Assembly (NCBI GenBank): GCA_030762175.1 | Contig: JAUJEO010000021.1 | Coordinates: 1,674,001-1,738,000, forward strand | Source of the DNA: Metallyticus violacea | Taxonomy: Eukaryota > Arthropoda > Insecta > Mantodea > Metallyticidae | DNA length: 64,000 nt | Reading direction: 5' to 3' | Shown: positions 25,374 to 36,200 of the stretch, one piece after another | Position numbering within the stretch: the first letter of the stretch is position 1 | Layout of the letters: each line of letters begins with the position of its first letter | Notes under the pieces: model-generated | What the model saw: only the letters and a program-made list of their open reading frames with translations | The model's database searches: none | Told to the model about the DNA's origin: nothing | Made by a program: the position numbers and the translations under genes

Positions 25374-26424
25374 CGTTTCAGTTGGAATTAAACTCTTTCT
25401 TTAATTTGTTTAAGTTAATTCTACTGAAATTCTTATTACATTTGAGTAACTCGAAAAATGATGAAAGGAACAGCTTATTACGCCATTTACTTAGTTAGAT
25501 AGCTTACAAAAGTATATAATGCCGACAAAAAATTGAAAAAATATGAAAACAAAAGATTAGAACAAAGACCGTTGGAAATGTTATAATAAACCCGTTTTTC
25601 TTTTCTAAATAGTTTTTGACATCTCTTTTTCAATAATTTTTTTGGTTTAGGTTAGGTTACGTTACGTTAGGTTAGGTTAGGTTAGAAAGCGTAAGGTAAT
25701 CGATAAAATATGAAAATAAAAGATTAGCCCAAAACCGTTGGAAATTCTATAATAAACTTGTTTTTCATTACTAAATAGTTTTTATATCTCCTTTTCTATA
25801 ATTTTTTGGTTTCTACGCTTACAAATGATATAATTAGAAAAGCCCAATGTGCAGAAAGAAAATCGATAAATCAAGAAGGGTATTTCATTTTGATGGTTTC
25901 AAACGTGAAATAACGCGTTTCGGTACAAATTAAACATTTTCTTTAATTTTTTTAAGTTAATTTTACTGAAAAGCTTATTACACCGAAGTATATCGAAAAA
26001 TGATTAAATTAACAGCTTATTACGCTTATTACTTAGTTAGATAGCGTAATAAAATAATTAAACGCGGACAGAAAATCGAAAATATGTGAAAACAAAAGAT
26101 TAGTTTTAGACCATTGGAAATGTCATAATAAACGCGTTTTTCCTTACTGAATAGTTTTTGACATTTCTTTTCCTATAATTTTTTGGTTTCTAAGCTTACA
26201 ATAGATTATTACTGCAAAAAGACTAAAACAAATGATAAATGTTATTTATAATCGTTGGAAACTTCATTAAAATCTTTTTTGGTTTATATTTATTTTGTGA
26301 TTTCTCCTTCTCTTTCATTTTTCTATTTTGATATAATTAGTAAAGGCCAATGTGCAGAAAAAAAATCCAAACTTGAAGAAAAGTAGATTAATTTTAGATC
26401 GTTTGACACGTGCGTAATAACGCG
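25374..26424 (+). repeat. Satellite B unit 6: P-Q-R-P-S
   Basis: P at ~25374, Q at ~25643, R at ~25805, P at ~25915, S at ~26188. Confidence 0.75.
25643..25685 (+). repeat. TTAGG-like block 8
   Basis: TTAGG run with two consecutive TTACG pentamers near its start, as in block 5. Confidence 0.85.
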
Positions 26425-26691
26425 TTTCGGTTGAAATTAAACTTTTTCTTTAATTATTTTAAGTTAATTCTACTGAAATGCTTATTACATGGAAGTAACT
26501 CGAAAAATGATGAATGCAACAGCTTATTACGCTTGTTACTTAGTTAGATAGCTTATAAAAGTATATAATGCCGAGAGAAAATCGAAAATATATGAAAACA
26601 AAGGATTGGTCCAAAGACCGTTGGCAATGTTATAATAAACCCGTTTTTCGTTACTAAATAGTTTTTGACATCTCTTTTTCAATAATTTTTT

Positions 26692-26753
26692 GGTTTAGGT
26701 TAGGTTAGGTTAGGTTAGGTTAGGTTAAGTTTGGTTACGTAAGGTTAGGTTAG
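26692..26753 (+). repeat. TTAGG-like block 9
   Basis: Begins with about six uninterrupted TTAGG pentamers, then TTAAG, TTTGG and TTACG variants. Confidence 0.9.
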
Positions 26754-26879
26754 AAAGCGTAAGGTAATCGATAAAATATGAAAACAAAATATTAGCCCAA
26801 AGACCGTTGGAAATGTTATAATCAACCCGATTTTCATTATTAAATAGTTTTTGACGTCTCTTTTTCTATAATTTTTTGA

Positions 26880-26933
26880 TTTAGGTTAGGTTAGGTTAGG
26901 TTACGTTAGGTTAAGTTAGCTTAGAAAGCGTAA
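26880..26933 (+). repeat. TTAGG-like block 10
   Basis: TTAGG run with TTACG, TTAAG and TTAGC variants before agaaagcgtaagg. Confidence 0.85.
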
Positions 26934-27665
26934 GGTAACCGATAAAATATGAAAACAAAAGATTAGTCCAAAGACTGTTGGAAATGTTATAATAAACGCG
27001 TTTTTCCTTACTAAATGGTTTTTGATGTCTCTTTTTCTATAATTTTTTGGTTTCTACGCTTACAAATGATATAATTAGAAAAGCCAAATGTGCAGAAAGA
27101 AAATCGATAAATGAAGAAAAGCAGATTAATTTTGATCGTTTGAAACGTGAAATAACCCGTTTCGGTAGGAATTAAACATTTTCTTTAATTTTTCTAAGTT
27201 AATTTTACTGAAAAGCTTATTACACCGAAGTAACTCGAAAAATGATGAAAGGAACAGCTTATTAGGCTTATTACTTAGTTAGATAGCCTAATAAAATAAT
27301 AAAACGTGGACAGAAAATCGAAAATATATGAAAACTAAAGATTAGTTTTAGACCATAGTAAATGTCATAATAAACGCGTTTTTCCTTACAAAATAGTTTT
27401 TGACATATCTTTTCCTATAATTTTTTGGTTTCTAGGCTTACAATTGAATATTACCGCGAAAAGACTAAAAAAATGAGAAATGTTATTTATGATTGTTGGA
27501 AACTTCATTAGAATCCTTTTTTCCGTTATAATTTTTTTGTGATTTCTCTTTCTCTTTCAATTTTCTATTTTGATATAATTAGAAAAGCCCAATGTGCAGA
27601 TAGAAAATCGAAAATTGAAGAAAAGTAGATTAATTTTACATCGTTTGATACGTGATATTAACGCG

Positions 27666-28702
27666 TTTCGGTTGGAATTAAACTTTTTCTTTAATTTTTT
27701 TCAGTTATTTCTACTGAAATGCTTATTACATCGAAGTAACTCGAAAAATGATGAAAAGGAATAGCCTATTATGCTTGTTACTTACTTAGATAGCTTATAA
27801 AAGTATATAATGCCGACAGAAAATCGAAAATATATGAAAACAAAAGATTAGTTTTAGACCGTTAGAAATGTCATAATAAACGCGTTTTCCCTTCTAAATA
27901 GTTTTTGACATCCCTTTTTCAATAATTTTTTGGTTTAGGTTAGATTAAGTTAGGTTAGGTTAGGTAAGAAAGCGTAAGCTAATCGATAAAATATGAAAAC
28001 AAAAGATTAGTCCAAAGACCGTTGGAAAATGTTTATCCTTACTAAAGAGTTTTTTATATCACTTTATCTATTATTTTTTGGTTTCTACGCTTACAAATGA
28101 TATAATTAGAAAAGCCCAATGTGCAGAAAGAAAATCGATTAATCAAGGAAAGTAGATTAATTTTCATCGTTTCAAACGTGAAATAACGCGTTTCGGTACG
28201 AATGAAACATTTTCTTTAATTTTTTTGAGTTAATTTTACTGAAAAGCTTATTACACCGAAGTAACTAGAAAAAAAGATGAAAGAAAGAGCTTATTACGGT
28301 TATTACTTAGATAGGCTTATAAAAGAATATAACGCCGACAGAAAATCGAAAATTTATGAAAACAAAAGATTAATTTTACACCGATGGCTATGTCATATTA
28401 AAAGCGTTTTTCCTTACTAAATAGTTTTTGACATCTCTTTTTCTATAATTTTTTGCATTTATAGTCTTACAATAGAATGTTACCGCGAAAAGACTAAACA
28501 AATGATAAATGTTATTTATGATCGTTGGAAACTTCATTAGAACCCATTTTTTTTTTTTTGGGGGTTATAATTATTTAGTGATTTCTTTTTCTCTTTCATT
28601 TTTATATTTTGATGTAATTAGAAAAGCCCAATGTGGAGAAAGAAAATCGAAATTTGAAGAAAAGTAGATTAATTTTAGATCGTTTGAAACGTCATAATTT
28701 TG
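27666..28702 (+). repeat. Satellite B unit 8: P-Q-R-P-S
   Basis: P at ~27666, a short Q at ~27932, R at ~28080, P at ~28190, S at ~28455. S contains a T-run followed by five G at about 28548-28565. Confidence 0.7.
27932..27968 (+). repeat. TTAGG-like block 11 (shortest)
   Basis: About seven pentamers including TTAGA and TTAAG variants. The last block before satellite C. Confidence 0.8.
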
Positions 28703-29310
28703 CGTTTCGGTACGAATTAAACTTTTTTTTTAATTTTTTTAAGTTAATTCTTCTGAAAAGCTTATTACACCGAATTAACTCGAAAAATGATGAAAGGAAG
28801 AGCTTATTACGCTTATTGGTTAGTTATATAGCCTTATAAATGAATATAACGCCGACTGAAAATCTAAAATATATGAAAACAAAAGATTAATTTTACACCG
28901 TTGGAAATGTCATAATAAACGCGTTTTTCCTTACTAAATAGTTTTTGACATTTCTTTATCTATAATTTTTTGATTTATACTCAATTTTTCTATTTTGATA
29001 TAATTAGAAAAGCCCAATGCAGAAAGAAAATCGAAAAATGATGCAAAGTAGATTAATTTTAGATCGTTCGAAGCGTCATAATAACGCGTTTTCAGTACTA
29101 ATTAAACTTTTTCTTTAATTTTTTTTAGTTCATTCTTCTGAAAAGCTTAATACAACGAAGTAACTCGAAATATGAAGAATGGAAGAGCTTGCGCTTATTA
29201 CTCAGTTAGATAGCCTTATAAAAGAATATAACGCCGACAGAAAATCGAAAATATATGAAAACGAAAGATTAATTTTAGACCGTTGGAAATGTCATAATAA
29301 ACGCCTTTTT
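28703..29310 (+). repeat. Satellite B terminal partial unit: P, truncated S, P
   Basis: P at ~28703 is followed by an S-like segment lacking its first part (gatttatactcaatttttc at ~28973) and a final P from ~29085 that breaks off after ataataaacgccttttt. Confidence 0.7.
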
Positions 29311-29320
29311 CATTGCCATT
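29305..29320. other. Satellite B / satellite C junction
   Basis: Module P sequence (gaccgttggaaatgtcat, aataaacgccttttt) passes directly into catttcagagtgatattg, the satellite C monomer start. Both units are cut internally, with only a T-rich overlap between them. Confidence 0.8.
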
Positions 29321-29550
29321 TCAGAGTGATATTGAACAATTTTTATGTTTCTTTCGCTGTAGAACTCCTTTCTAGGTGTATTAAACATGATTAATGAATT
29401 AATTTGTGGAAAAAATTTCAATAGGGAAAAATATAGCATTTTAAAGGCGTTTTTATAATCAAATTATAAATTTAAAAGTTGCAAGAAATATTAATGCAGA
29501 TAAAAACACGCTTTTTATAAAAGATTTTTCAGTAAAAAAAAACCATTTTC

Positions 29551-29790
29551 AGAGTGTTATTGAAAGATTTATATGTGTCTTTCGCTCTAGAATTCTTTCT
29601 AGGTCTATTAAACAATATTAATAAATTATAAAGGGTTTTTTTCCAAAAAAATTCAATAGCGAAAAATATAGCATTTTTAAAGGCGTTTTTTATGATCAAA
29701 TTATCAAATTTAAAAGCTGCAAGATAAATTAATAAAGAAAAATACACGCTTTTTTGCAAAAAGGTTTTTCAGTACAAAAAAAAACATTTC
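29551..29790 (+). repeat. Representative satellite C monomer
   Basis: From agagtgttattgaaagat to the next agagtgttattgaaccat is 240 bp. The unit includes the ctttctaggtctattaaac box, the gcgttttttatgatcaaatt box and the cacgcttttttgcaaaaagg dyad. Confidence 0.85.
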
Positions 29791-30904
29791 AGAGTGTTAT
29801 TGAACCATTTTTATGTTTCTATCGCTTTAGAACTCTTTCTAGGTGTATTAACTAGATTAATGAATTAAAAACGGTTTTCTGCAAAAATTTCCATAGAGAA
29901 AAATATAGCATTTTTAAAGACGATATTTATGATCAAATTATAAAATGTATAAGCAGCAAGAAAATTTAATTTAAAAAAAACACGTTTTCTTGCAAAAAGA
30001 TTTTAGTAGAAAAAAAAACCATTCTATGTTATTACACAATTTTTATGGTTCTTCCGATGCAGAACTCCTTTCTAGCTCTATTAAATAAGATTAATGAATC
30101 GGAAAGGATTTTATGCAAAAAATTTCAAGAAATATATTGCATTTTTAAAGCCATATTTATGATCAAAATATAAAATTTAAAAGCTGTAAGAAAAATTATT
30201 GCCAAAAAAACACGCTTTTTTTGCAAAAAGATTTTTCAGTAAAAAAAAAAACATTTCAGAGCGTTATTGAACAATTTTTATGTTTCTTTCGCTGTAGAAC
30301 TTCTTTCTATGTGTATTAAATAAGATTAATGAAGTAGAAAGGGTTTTCTGCAAAAAATTTCAAGAAATATATAGCATTTTAAGGCGTATTTATAATTAAA
30401 ATATAAAATTTAAAAGCTGCAAAAAATTAATGAAGAAAAAACACGGTTTTTTTAAAGAAGATTTCTCAGAAAAAAAGAAAAAAGAGTGTAATTGAAACCA
30501 GGTTTGTCATGAAATCATGTTTCTTTCCGCGTAAAACTCCTTTCTAGGTGTATTAAACAAGATTAATGAATTGGAAAGGGTTTTCTACATAAAATTTCGG
30601 TAGGCAAAAGTATTACATTTTTAAAGGCGTTTTTATGATTCAATTATAAAATTAAAAAGCTGCAAGAAAAATTAATGCAGAAAAAACCATGCTATTTTTC
30701 AAAAATGTTTTTCAGTAAAACAAAAAAACATTTTCAGCGTGTTTTGAACTGAATTATAAAGGGTTTTCTGCAAAAAATTTCAATAGAGATAAATATAACA
30801 TTTTTAAACAGGTTTTTTATGATGAAAATATAAAATTTAAAAACAGAAAGAAAAATAACTGAAGAAAAAAACACGCCTTGTTGCAAAAAGAATTTTTAGG
30901 AAAA

Positions 30905-31025
30905 AAAACCACGAAGTTTGTTGTCATTAATTTTAATGTATCTAAAGGTGTAATATACCGTTTTAGGTCTATTAAACAATTTAAATGAAAACAAACAGAT
31001 ATCTTCTAAAAGTTCGCGCTGAAAA
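30905..31025 (+). repeat. Diverged satellite C subtype (C3), first copy
   Basis: Head variant reading attaattttaatgtatctaa, aggtgtaatataccgtttta and atatcttctaaaagttcgcg. The same subtype recurs near 39583-39705, 43690-43800, 55378-55505 and 60495-60615. The 39583 and 43690 copies belong to the same larger duplication. Confidence 0.75.
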
Positions 31026-31482
31026 ATATATCAATTTTAAGGCGTTTTTTATGATCAAATTATAAAATTTAAAAGTTGCAAGAAAAATTAATGTGGAAAA
31101 TAACACGCTTTTTTTAAAAAGATTTTTCAGAAAAAAAAAAAACATTTCAGAGCGTTATTTAACATTTTTTGTTTCTTTCGCTGTAGAACTCCTTTCTAGG
31201 TGTAATAAACAAAATTAATAATTAATTTCTGCAAAAAATTTCAATAGAGAAAAATATAGCATTTTAATGGCATTTTTATGATCAAATTATAAAATTTAAA
31301 AGCTGTAAGAAAAATTACTGCAGAAAAAAACACGCTTTTTTGCAAAAAGATTTTTAAGTAAAAAAAACGATTAAAGAGTGTTATTGAACAATTTTTATGT
31401 TTCTTTCGCTGCAGAACTCCTTTCTAGGTCTATTAAACAACATTAATGAATCGGAAAGGATTTTCTGCAAAAAAAGTTCAAG

Positions 31483-31485
<3 letters not shown>

Positions 31486-31531
<46 letters not shown>
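31486..31531 (+). repeat. (TA)23 microsatellite inside a C monomer
   Basis: An uninterrupted TA run sits exactly where other monomers have aagaaatatatagcattttt, so it is an expansion of the short TATATA already in the monomer. Confidence 0.95.
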
Positions 31532-31532
<1 letters not shown>

Positions 31533-33210
31533 CATTTTTAAAGGCGTATTTATGATCAAAATATAACATTTAAAAGCTGCAAGAAAAATTAATGAAGAAA
31601 AAAACACGCATTTTTGCACAGTATTTTTCAAAAACGAAGAAAAAAGAGTGTAATTAAAACCATGTTTGTCATCAAATCATATTTCTTTCGGTGTAAAACT
31701 CCTATCTAGGTGTATTAAACAAGATTAATGAATTTATTTCTGGAAACAATTTCAATAGAGAAAAATATAGCATTTTAAAGGCGTTTTTTATGATCGAATT
31801 ATAAAATTTAAAAGTTGTAAGAAAAATTACTGCAGAAAAAAACACGCTTTTTTGCAAAATGAATTTTAAGTAAAAACAAAAATTTCAGAGGGTTATTGAA
31901 CAATTTTTATATTTCTTTCGCTCTAGAACTCCTTTAAAGGTCTATTAAATACTGTTAATGAATCGCATCAAGTTTTCTTAAGAAAATTTCAAGAAATATA
32001 TTGCATTTTTAAAGCCCTATTTATGATCAAAATATAAAATTTAAAAGCTGCAAGAAAAATTAATGAAGAAAATACACGCTATTTTAAAAAAGAAAATTCG
32101 GAAGAAAGAAAAAAGAGTGTAATTGAAACCATGTTTGTCATCAAATTATGTTTCTTTCGGTGTAAAACTCCTTTCAAGATGTATTAAACAAGATTAATGA
32201 ATTAGAAAGGGTTTTTATTAAAAATTTCGATAGAAAAAATATAGCATTTTTAAAGGCGTTTTTTATGATCATATAAAAAATTTAAAAGCTGTAAGAAAAA
32301 TTAAAAAATTTAAAAAATGTAAGAAAAATTACTGCAGAAAAAACACGCTTTTTTGCAAAAAGATTTTTAAGTTAAAAAAAACCATTTCACAGTGTTATTG
32401 AAGAAGTTTTATGTTTCTTTCGCTGCAGAACTCCTTTCTAGGTCTATTAAACAAGATTAAGGAATCGGAACGGGTTTTGTGCAAAGTTTCAAGAAATATA
32501 TAGCATTTTAAAGGCGTATTTATGAACAAAATATAAAATTTAAAAGCTGCAAGAAAAATTAATGAAAAAAAAAAGCTTTTTTGCAAAAGGATTTTTTAGA
32601 AAAAAAGAAAAAAGAGTGTATTTGAAACCATGTTTGTCATCAAATCATATTTCTTTCGGTGTAAAACTCTTTCTAGGTGTATTAAACAAGATTAATGAAT
32701 TAGAAACGGTTTTCTGCAAAAAATTTCGATAGACAAATATATGTCATATTTTAAGGTGTTTTTTATGATAAAATTATTAAATTTAGAAGCTGCAATATAA
32801 ATTAATGAAGAAAAATACACGCTTTATGCAAAAAGTTTTTTCAGAAAAAAAGAAAAAAAAAGTGTAATTGAAACCATGTTTGTCATCAAATCATGTTTCT
32901 TTCGGTACAAAACTCCTTTCTATGTGTATCAAATAAGATTAATGAATTAGAAAGGGTTTTCTGCAAAAAATTTCAATAGAGAAAAATATAGCATTTTTAA
33001 AGGCGTTTTTTGTGATCAAATTAAATAATTTAAAGGTACAAGAAAAATTACTGCCGAAAAAAAACCCTGTTTTGCAAAAAGATTTTACAATAAAAAACAA
33101 ACCATTTCAGAGCGTTATGGAACAATTTTTGTTTCTTCCTCTGTAGAACTCCTTTCTAGGTGTATTAAACCAGATTAATGAATTAATTCCTGCAATAAAT
33201 TAAATAGAGA

Positions 33211-36200
33211 AAAAAATATCAATTTTAAAGCGTTTTTTACGATCAAATTATAAAATTTAAAAGCTGCACGAAAAATTAATGCAGGAAAAACACGCCTTTT
33301 TATTAAAGATTATTCAGTAAAAAAAAAACATTTCAGAACGTTATTGAACAGTTTTTATGTTTCTTTCGCTGTAGAACTTCTTTCTATGTGTACTAAATAA
33401 GATTAATGAAGTAGAAAGGGTTTTCTGAAAAATATTTCAAGAAATATATAGCATTTTTAAAGCCGTATTTATAATCAAAATATAAAATTTAAAAGCTGCA
33501 AAAAAATTAATAATGAAAAAAACACGGTTTTTTTAAAAAGATTTTTCAGCAAAAAAAAACATTTTCTGAGTGTTATTGAACAATTAGAAAGGGTTTTCTG
33601 CAAAAAATTTCGATAGAGAAAAATATAGCACTTTAAAAGCGGTTTTTTATGATTAAATTATAAAATTTTAAAGCTGCAAAAAAACTGCAAAAAACATCTT
33701 TTTTGCAAAGTATTTTTCAGAAAAAAAGACAAAAGAGTGTAATTAAAACCATTTTAGTCATCAAATCATATTTCTTTCGGTGTAAAACTCCTTTCTAGGT
33801 GTATTAAACAAAATTAATGAATTAGAAAAGGTTTTCTCCAAAAAATTTCGATAGAGAAAATAATAGCATTTTAAAAGCGGGTTTTTTATGATCAAATTAT
33901 AAAATTTAAAAGCTACAAACAAAACACCCTTTTTTGCAAAAAGATTGTGTAGTAAAAACAAAACCCTTTCGGGGTGTTATTTTTATGTTTCTTTCGGTGT
34001 AAAATTCCTTTCTAGGTGTATTAAACAAGATTAATGAATTGGATAGGGTTTTCTGCAAAAAATGTCAATAGAGAAAAATATTGCATTTTTAAAGGCGTTG
34101 TTTATGATAAAATTACAAAATTTAAAAGCTGGAAGTAAAATTAATGCAGAAACTAACACGCTATTATGCAAAAAGGTTTTTCAGTAAAAAAAATTTTTTT
34201 GGGGGCGTTATTGAACAATTTTTATGTTTCTTTCGCTGTAGAACTCCTTTCTATGTCTATTAAACAAGATTAATGAATTAATTTCTGCAAAAATTTTCTA
34301 TAGAGAAAAATATAGCATTTTAAAGGCGTTTTTTATGATCGAATTATAAAATTAAAAACTGCAAAAAAATTAATGCTGAAATTAATGCAGAAAAAAACAC
34401 GTTTTTTTTCAAAAAGATTTTTCAGAAAACAAAATTTTTTTCAATGTTATTAAACAATTATTTTGTTTCTTTCGCTCCAGAACTCCTTTCTAGGTGTATT
34501 AAACAAGATTAATCAATTAGAAAGCGTTTTCTGCAAAAAATTTCGATAGAGAAAAATATAACATTTTTAAAGGCGTTTTCTATGATAGAATTATAAAATT
34601 AAAAGCTGCAAAAAAAAATAATGCAGAAATTAATGCAGAAAAAAGCACGTTTTTTTCAAAAAGATTTTTTAGTAAAAAAAAATTTTTTCAATGTTATTAT
34701 TTAATTTTTATGTTTCTTTTGCTCCAGAACTCCTATTTAGGTGTATTAAATAAAATTAATGAATCGGAAAGAATTTTCTGCAAAAAATTTCAAGAAATAT
34801 ATACCATTTTTAAAGGCGTATTTATGATCAAAATATAAAATTTAAAAGCTTCACGAAAAATTATTGAAGAAAAAAACACGCTTTTTGCAAAAGGATTTTT
34901 CACATAAAAAGAAAAAGAGTATATTTGAAATCATGTTTGTCATAAAATCATATTTTTTCGGTGTAAAACTCATTTCTAGGTGTATTAAACAAGATTAATG
35001 AATTGGAAAGGGTTTTCTGCAAAAAATGTCAATAGAGAAAATTATAGCATTTTAAAGGGGTTGTTTATGATCAAATTATAAAATTTAAAAGCTGTAAGAA
35101 AAATTACTGCAGAAAAAACACGATTTTTTGCAAAGAGTTTTTGTAAGTTAAAATAAAAACCATTTCAGAGTGTTATTGAACAATTTTTATGCTCCTTTCG
35201 CTGCAGATTTCCTTTCTAGGTTTGTTCAACAAGATTAATGAATCGGAAAGGGTTTTCTGCAAAAAATTTCGAGAGAGAAATATATGTCATTTTTAAAGCC
35301 GTTTTGTATGATAAAATTATAAAATTTAAAAGCTGCAAGATAAATTCATGAAGAAAAAAACCCTCTTTATACAAAAAGTTTTTTCAGAAAAAAAGAAAAA
35401 AGAGTGTAATTAAAACCATGTTTGTCATCAAATCATGTTTCTTTCGGTGTAAAACTCCCTTCTATGTGTATCAAACAAGATTAATGAATTAGAAAGAGTT
35501 TTCGGCAAAAAATTTCGCTAGAGAAAAATATAGCATTTTAAAAGCGTTTTTTATGATCAATTCATAAAATTTAAAAGCTGCAAAAAAATTGATACAGAAA
35601 AAAACACGCTTATTGCAAAAAGATTTTTAACTTACAAAAAACCTTTTGAGAGTGTTATTGAATAATTTTATGTTTCTTTCGCTGCAAAACTCCTTTCTAG
35701 GTGTATTACACAAGATTAATGAATTAGAAAGCGTTTTCTTTAAAAAATTTCGATAGAGAAAAATATACCATTTTTACAGGTGTTTTTTATGATCAGATTA
35801 TAAAATTTAAAAGCTGTAAGGAAAATTAATGCAGAAAAAAACGCTTTATTTCCAAAGGATTTTTCAGTAAAAAAATCATTTTTAATGTTATTAAACAATT
35901 TTTATGTTTCTTTCGCTCCAGAACTCCTTTCTAGGTCTATTAAATAAGATCATGATTCGGAAAGAGTTTTCTGCAAAAAATTTCAAGAAATATTAAAACA
36001 TACGCATTTTTAAAGGCGTATTTATGATCAACATATAAAATTTAAAAGCTGCAAGAAAGATTAATGAAAAAAAACACGCTTTTTTTCAAAAAGATTTTTT
36101 CAGAAAAAAAGAAAATAGTGTAATTGAAACCATGCTTTTCATCAAATCATGTTTCTTTCAGTGTAAAATTCCTTTCTAGGTATATTAAACAAGATTAATG

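Larger units (their letters stand above)
26425..27665 (+). repeat. Satellite B unit 7: P-Q-Q-R-P-S
   Basis: P at ~26425, Q at ~26692 and ~26880, R at ~27048, P at ~27161, S at ~27428. Same doubled-Q structure as unit 1. Confidence 0.75.
20375..29310 (+). repeat. Satellite B array (modular higher-order repeat with TTAGG-like blocks)
   Basis: Built from four modules, all in one orientation. P (~265 bp) runs from gtttcggtacgaat through aagttaattctactgaaatg, aacagcttattacgc, gccgacagaaaatcgaaaa and gaccgttggaaatg to ataattttttggttt. Q (~165-190 bp) is a TTAGG/TTACG block, then agaaagcgtaaggtaatcg, then a near copy of the 3' half of P. R (~105 bp) runs ctacgcttacaaatgatata to acgtgaaataacgc. S (~235 bp) runs ctaggcttacaatagaatat, taccgcgaaaagactaaac, then sequence close to R. 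The usual order is P-Q-R-P-S. No credible coding region is present. Confidence 0.9.

Noticed and set aside
20645..27968. A true telomere
   Set aside because: The TTAGG-like blocks are 35-70 bp, degenerate and embedded at one phase of a larger satellite, with 35 kb more DNA on the far side. This is interstitial telomere-like sequence.
31486..31531. (TA)n as a replication origin or cruciform regulatory site
   Set aside because: It is a single-monomer expansion of an existing TATATA motif. Nothing else nearby supports a regulatory role.
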